Below are positions 60,028-64,000 of a stretch of DNA of 64,000 nt, in pieces. The notes under the pieces are model-generated. The model was not told where the DNA came from and did not search any database. It saw nothing but the letters and a program-made list of their open reading frames with translations. The position numbers were made by a program, and so were the translations under genes. The stretch's first letter is position 1, and each line of letters begins with the position of its first letter. Source of the DNA: Rhodococcus antarcticus (lineage in GTDB: Bacteria; Actinomycetota; Actinomycetes; Mycobacteriales; Mycobacteriaceae); assembly GCF_026153295.1 (NCBI RefSeq), contig NZ_CP110615.1:3224001-3288000 (forward strand). Direction: 5' to 3'.

Positions 60028-61029
60028 TCAGGAGCCGCCCACGGTGAGGCGGCCCGGCGGGAGCACCGCGTGCACCCCGTGCACGCGGTTGACCACCTGG
60101 GTCACCCGCAGGTCCACGGCCACCGAGCACAGGGCCAGGGCCCGCGGCCGGCTGAGCCCGTGCCGGGCCACTAGCAGGTCCACCATGGCGTTGAGCGCCT
60201 GCAGGGTGGCGGCGTTCAGGTCGGCGTCCAGGCCGAACGTGATCTCCCCGGCCGGGGTGGTGGCACGCGGCAGCCCGGGCACGGCCGCCGTCTCCGAACC
60301 CGCCCGGTGCAGCACCACCTGCAGCCGGACCGCCTCCACGGGGCACTCCAGGGCCACCCCGGACACCTCGCCGTCCCCCTGCGCAGCGTGGCCGTCGCCG
60401 ACCGAGAGCAGGGCGCCGGGCACCTCCACCGGCAGGAACAGGCTGGACCCGGCGACGAGCTCGCGGCAGTCGAGGTTGCCGCCCACCCGGCGCGGGGGAA
60501 CCGTGGAGTGCGCGAGCCCGTCGGGGCCGACGCCCTCGCCGTCCGGGGCCGGGCCCGCCGGGCACAGGCCCACGACCCCCAGGAACGGCCGCAGCCGCAC
60601 GCGGTCGCCGTGCTGGTCGACCCCGTGCTCGCCGTCCAGGCGCCAGCGCAGCAGCTCCGTGCCGACCTCGGACACCCCGCAGCCGTCGTTGGCCCAGCTC
60701 GACCAGCCACCGGCACGGGTCCAGCCGAAGGACCCGGGCACCACCTCGAGCAGCCGCACCTCCACGACGTCACCGGGCTCCGCCCCGACGATCGCGACGG
60801 GCCCGCTCAGCGCGTGCCCGGGATCGCGCAGCCGGTCCAGCTCGGCCCACGGCACGAGCTCGGCGTCCGGGTCGGCGGCCAGGGCCGGCTGGTGGGGCTC
60901 GTACCAGTGCGCGTCCAGGGTGGACAGCTCCACGACGTCGCCGCTGTGCACGGCCAGCACCGGTGGGGTGCGCTCGTCGAAGGTCCCGTGCAGGGTGCGC
61001 CGCTCGCGGGCCAGGTGGTGGGTGGTCAC
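60028..61029 (-). CDS. Acetamidase/formamidase family protein
   Basis: A 333-aa amidase of the FmdA/AmdA family, hydrolysing formamide, acetamide or a larger amide. Family features include the LSTLDAHWYEPHQP opening, DVVEVRLLEVVPGSFGW, VGGNLDCRELVAGSSLFLPV with the conserved Asp, and GDGHAAQGDGEVSGVALEC. Length is typical. The GTG at 61029 overlaps the deacetylase stop as GTGA. Pairing with a PIG-L deacetylase is unusual and may indicate breakdown of an N-acyl compound. Confidence 0.87.
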   Translation of the reverse strand: MTTHHLARERRTLHGTFDERTPPVLAVHSGDVVELSTLDAHWYEPHQPALAADPDAELVPWAELDRLRDPGHALSGPVAIVGAEPGDVVEVRLLEVVPGSFGWTRAGGWSSWANDGCGVSEVGTELLRWRLDGEHGVDQHGDRVRLRPFLGVVGLCPAGPAPDGEGVGPDGLAHSTVPPRRVGGNLDCRELVAGSSLFLPVEVPGALLSVGDGHAAQGDGEVSGVALECPVEAVRLQVVLHRAGSETAAVPGLPRATTPAGEITFGLDADLNAATLQALNAMVDLLVARHGLSRPRALALCSVAVDLRVTQVVNRVHGVHAVLPPGRLTVGGS

Positions 61030-61808
61030 GGCTGCAGCGGGAGCGCGGTCTCGAGGTGCTCCGGGCGGGGGCCCCGGCGCCGGAACACCTCGGAGCCGAA
61101 CGCGGCCGCCAGCTGCTCGGGGGCCATGGCCAGGAACGGGCCGAAGTCGCCGACCTGGGTGGCGTGCGCCGCCATCGCGGCCCGCTTGGCCGCCATCACC
61201 GTGGTGACGTCCACCCGGGTGGTGATCTCCTCGGCCGGCAGCCCGAAGGTCTCCACGTCCGGTGTCGACGCCCCCTCCTCGACCCAGGTGGGGTTGGCCG
61301 TCACCAGCTCCCGCATCTGGTCCCGGTCGGTGGTGGCCTCGTAGACGGCGTGCACGCCCGCAAGCTCGGCGGCGCGCACGCCCACCGCGTGCACCTGGAC
61401 GTGGTCGGGGTGGCCGTAGTTCCCGTGGGGGTCGTAGACGGTCAGCACGTCGGCCTGCTCCTGCTCCAGCACCTGGGCCAGCTGGGCCGCAGCCACCTCG
61501 ACGTCGACGTTGCAGAACGCGTCGGCCCGGGTGTTGTCCGGCGTGCCGACCATCCCGGAGTCGGGGTGGCCGAGCAGCACCACCCGGTGCACCCCGAGGG
61601 CGTCGGCGGAGGTCTGCAGCTCGGCTCGGCGGCGCTCGACCAGGGTCTCCCCCTCGGCCAGGAGACCGTCCGGCACCTCGCCGAGGGCGCCGTCGGTGGC
61701 GGTGACCAGCACCACGCGGTGCCCCGCGTCGGCGGCCATCCGCATCACTCCACCGGTGGTGAACACCTCGTCGTCGGGATGGGCGTGGAAGCAGACGAGA
61801 ACACTCAT
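61026..61808 (-). CDS. PIG-L/LmbE-family deacetylase
   Basis: A 260-aa zinc deacetylase-like protein. The motif HAHPDDEVFTTGG near residue 8 gives the metal-binding His-Asp-Asp, and YGHPDHVQVHAVG supplies the later His residues. Family members include MshB and Mca of mycothiol metabolism; which one, if either, cannot be judged by eye. Start ATG 61808. Cotranscribed with the acetamidase-like gene downstream. Confidence 0.87.
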   Translation of the reverse strand: MSVLVCFHAHPDDEVFTTGGVMRMAADAGHRVVLVTATDGALGEVPDGLLAEGETLVERRRAELQTSADALGVHRVVLLGHPDSGMVGTPDNTRADAFCNVDVEVAAAQLAQVLEQEQADVLTVYDPHGNYGHPDHVQVHAVGVRAAELAGVHAVYEATTDRDQMRELVTANPTWVEEGASTPDVETFGLPAEEITTRVDVTTVMAAKRAAMAAHATQVGDFGPFLAMAPEQLAAAFGSEVFRRRGPRPEHLETALPLQP

Positions 61809-61938
61809 GCCCGCACTGTGGCACAGCCCTGCGCGTCGTCGACGTCGTGCGCCGGGAATGAATGTGCACCGCGCAACGATCTTCCTGGTGACGGTCCGCT
61901 CCCCGGCGCCGCACCCGCACGACCCGAGGAGTCCGCTC

Positions 61939-63423
61939 GTGTCCAGCCCGGTCCACACGTCCTCCACCACGGCGACGTCCCGCCTGCTCCTGCCCGCCCT
62001 CAGCTTCGTGGTGATGGTGGTGGCCGTGCTGCAGACGCTCGTGGTGCCGGTGCTGGCGGACATCGGCGCCCAGCTCGGCGCGTCGACCTCGGCCGTCGGC
62101 TGGGTGGTCACCGCGAACCTGCTGGCCGCCGCCGTGATGACCCCGGTGCTCGGCCGTCTCGGCGACGTGCACGGCAAGCGTCCCGTCCTCGTCGGGATCC
62201 TCGTGGTCGTCGCGCTCGGCTCGCTGCTGGCGGCCACCACCTCCTCCCTGGTGCTGCTGGTGCTGGGCCGGGTGCTGCAGGGTGCCTCGTTCGGGCTTTT
62301 CCCGCTGGGCATCTCGGTGCTGCGTGACGAGCTGCCCGCCGAGAAGCTCACCGGGGGCATGGCCGTCGTGTCGGGGACCCTCGGCGTGGGCGGTGGTTTC
62401 GGGCTGGTCCTGACCGGCCTGCTCACCGACGGCGGGGCCGACTACCACCGCATCTTCTGGCTCTCGCTCGGCGTGGCGCTGGCCGCCCTGGTCCTGACCC
62501 TCGCCGTGGTGCCCAAGCGGCGGGGCGTCGGCGGTCGGATGGACTGGCTGGGTGGCCTGGTGCTCGGGGCCAGCCTCGTCCTGCTGCTCCTGCCGCTCTC
62601 CCAGGGCCACACCTGGGGCTGGGCGTCGGTGCGGACCGTCGGCAGCCTCGTCCTCGCCGTGGCGCTGTTCGTCGGCTGGCTCGCCCTCGAGCGCCGGACG
62701 GCCGAGCCGCTGGTCTCGCCCCGGATGTTCAGCCACCGCCCGGTGCTGGTGACCAACCTGGCCGCGGTGTGCATCGGGATGGCGCTGTTCATCTCCTTCC
62801 TCGGGGTGTCCACCCTGGTCCAGGTGCCCACCGCCGTGGCCGGCTACGGGTTCACCGCGAGCGTGCTGCAGGCCAGCGTCGTCTACCTGCTGCCCGGTGC
62901 CCTCGTCGGAGTGGTCGTCGCCCCGCTGGGCGGCCGCCTCGTGCGCCGCACCGGGGCCCGGGTCGCCCTCGCGCTCGCCGCCGCCATCGCCGCCGTGGGC
63001 TACCTGTCGCTCGCCCTGCTGCACTCGCTCACGTGGCAGGTCGTCGTCGGCGCCGTCATCGTCAACATCGGGGTGACCGTGGCCTACGGGGCCTTCCCCG
63101 CACTGCTCGTCGCCGAGGTCTCACCCGGCGAGACGGGCTCGGCCAACAGCGTCAACTCCATCGCCCGCTCCGTCGGCAGCGCGGTGGCCAGCGCCGTCGT
63201 CGTCACGCTGCTGGCCAGCAACCTGACGAGCACCGGCGTGCCGCGGGAGTCGGTGTTCACCCTCGCGTTCGCCCTCGGCACCGTGGTCTGCCTGCTGGCT
63301 GCCGGTCTCGCGACGTTCGGGCTGCCGCGCGACCTGCGCCGGCCCACCGCCGCGGAGCAGGACGAGGAGGAGGCCACCGCGCTGGCCGGCGAGTGGGGCA
63401 CGGTCAGCGGCCTCGCCCGCTGA
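61939..63423 (+). CDS. MFS transporter, DHA2-like drug exporter
   Basis: A 494-aa major facilitator protein with 14 hydrophobic segments. GRLGDVHGKRPVL between helices 2 and 3 is the MFS A-motif, and GTLGVGGGFGLVLTGLLTD in helix 5 resembles motif C of proton-drug antiporters. GAGGAG at 61926-61931, 8 nt before the GTG at 61939, fixes the start. Such exporters pump out drugs or metabolites using the proton gradient. It diverges from the deacetylase gene. Confidence 0.9.
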   Translation: MSSPVHTSSTTATSRLLLPALSFVVMVVAVLQTLVVPVLADIGAQLGASTSAVGWVVTANLLAAAVMTPVLGRLGDVHGKRPVLVGILVVVALGSLLAATTSSLVLLVLGRVLQGASFGLFPLGISVLRDELPAEKLTGGMAVVSGTLGVGGGFGLVLTGLLTDGGADYHRIFWLSLGVALAALVLTLAVVPKRRGVGGRMDWLGGLVLGASLVLLLLPLSQGHTWGWASVRTVGSLVLAVALFVGWLALERRTAEPLVSPRMFSHRPVLVTNLAAVCIGMALFISFLGVSTLVQVPTAVAGYGFTASVLQASVVYLLPGALVGVVVAPLGGRLVRRTGARVALALAAAIAAVGYLSLALLHSLTWQVVVGAVIVNIGVTVAYGAFPALLVAEVSPGETGSANSVNSIARSVGSAVASAVVVTLLASNLTSTGVPRESVFTLAFALGTVVCLLAAGLATFGLPRDLRRPTAAEQDEEEATALAGEWGTVSGLAR

Positions 63424-63452
63424 GCGGTCAGCGCCGGGACCGGGAGGACCAC

Positions 63453-63815
63453 GTGCCGACGACGGGTGGGCACCACCCCCGACAGGTCCGCGCCGCCACC
63501 GGGCTCGCGCTGCTGTGGGCGCGGGCGTGGGGCGCCCGGCCCGTGGAGGACCCCGCCACCGGGCTGCTGGTGTGCGCCGGCATGCGCGGGGGCCACGGCC
63601 GCGGCGGCACCACCATCGGGCGGGTGTTCCTCACCGGGCACCGTGGCGTGGGCCCGGAGCTGCTGCGCCACGAGGCCGTGCACGCCCGGCAGTGGGACCG
63701 CCACGGGCTGGGCTTCGCGGCCCGGTACCTGGTGGAGGAGTGCCGGCGTCCCCGGGAGCGCAACCGCTTCGAGCAGGAGGCGGGGCTGGCCGACGGCGGG
63801 TACCCCGAGGTCTGA
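63453..63815 (+). CDS. Small HExxH-containing protein
   Basis: A 120-aa protein with an HEAVHARQW motif at residues 73-81 (HExxH at 73-77), the zinc-binding signature of minimal metallopeptidase-like domains. GGHGRGGTTIGRVFLTG precedes it. GGGAGG at 63442-63447 is 5 nt before the GTG at 63453. Position 29 bp after the exporter gene suggests cotranscription. Peptidase activity is only inferred from the motif. Confidence 0.75.
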   Translation: MPTTGGHHPRQVRAATGLALLWARAWGARPVEDPATGLLVCAGMRGGHGRGGTTIGRVFLTGHRGVGPELLRHEAVHARQWDRHGLGFAARYLVEECRRPRERNRFEQEAGLADGGYPEV

Positions 63816-63831
63816 GCCGCGGCCGGGCGCC

Positions 63832-64000
63832 TCAGACGATGACGCCGCGCTCGGCCAGCCACGCCCGCGGGTCAACCTGGCTGCTGCCGGGCGGGGTGAT
63901 CTCGAAGTGCAGGTGCGGGCCGGTGGACTCCCCCCGGTTCCCGATCAGCGCGATCAGCTGGCCGGCCGAGACCTGCTGGCCCACCCGCACCACGAACCGG
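63832..64000 (-). CDS. M23 (LytM) peptidase-domain protein, 5' end outside the window
   Basis: The last 55 codons of a minus-strand gene encode [19 protein letters not shown] and [14 protein letters not shown], the C-terminal half of an M23 endopeptidase domain with its HxH zinc motif, followed by [14 protein letters not shown] and the stop. Such enzymes cut peptidoglycan cross-links or activate amidases. The rest of the gene lies outside the window. Confidence 0.85.
   Translation of the reverse strand, partial: RFVVRVGQQVSAGQLIALIGNRGESTGPHLHFEITPPGSSQVDPRAWLAERGVIV

Noticed and set aside
60028..63024. 998-codon fusion of acetamidase with upstream minus-strand sequence
   Set aside because: The region upstream of 61029 in this frame is the shadow of the deacetylase and exporter genes; the GTG at 61029 overlaps the deacetylase stop.

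Overview
The window comes from a very high G+C actinobacterium whose third codon positions are nearly all G or C. Galactan genes (glf, glfT2), a PIG-L deacetylase and an NDMA-dependent alcohol dehydrogenase of the type found in mycothiol users point to an arabinogalactan-bearing member of Mycobacteriales or Pseudonocardiales. From memory, several stretches follow the order of the M. tuberculosis Rv3808c-Rv3843c region: glf/glfT2; Cof hydrolase, acyltransferase and Rieske protein; serS; septum-formation-like protein, small zincin, phosphoglycerate mutase and pheA; LCP, ferritin, DUF5926, GDPD and a zinc-ribbon membrane protein. An ESX-type EspG and a PPE-like tail lean towards Pseudonocardiales. 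The genus cannot be settled from this sequence.

Layout. 1-4.0 kb: end of a CAP-domain protein, then glf-glfT2. 4.0-9.2 kb: methyltransferase, HAD hydrolase, LLM oxidoreductase, acyltransferase, metallo-beta-lactamase/Rieske fusion. 9.2-15.3 kb (minus strand): a mycosporine-like amino acid (MAA) cluster of cyclase, O-methyltransferase, ATP-grasp ligase and D-Ala-D-Ala-ligase-like enzyme in overlapping frames. It is preceded by a HAD-fold protein without its catalytic aspartates and by a TauD-type Fe(II)/2-oxoglutarate dioxygenase. 15.5-22.8 kb: a variable envelope region with a frameshifted DUF4190 gene, a frameshifted acyltransferase-SGNH gene, a complete IS1380-family element, and DUF2304, GT2 and DUF2142 genes. 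22.9-42.8 kb: mostly housekeeping and metabolic genes. 42.8-47.4 kb: two sodium/solute symporter loci separated by a DUF559 gene lying between repeat-rich spacers. 47.4-54.4 kb: a separated LytTR/LytS pair, ESX remnants, sppA, DNA glycosylase, msrA and a membrane protein with six DRTQVV repeats. 54.4-60 kb: a lipid-modification operon (FAD oxidoreductase, DUF1365, cyclopropane synthase, lipoprotein). 60-64 kb: acetamidase, PIG-L deacetylase, MFS exporter, a small HExxH protein and the end of an M23 peptidase.

Two expression habits recur. Many genes have a TANNNT -10 box ending 5-8 nt before the start codon, the geometry of leaderless transcripts. Many operon neighbours overlap as GTGA or ATGA. 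I used both, together with Shine-Dalgarno sites, to choose starts.

The main discovery candidate is the MAA cluster with its two unusual partner genes. Three frameshifts (15.9, 17.2 and 47.7 kb) would each be repaired by one extra base in a G/C run, so assembly error must be excluded before calling those genes dead.
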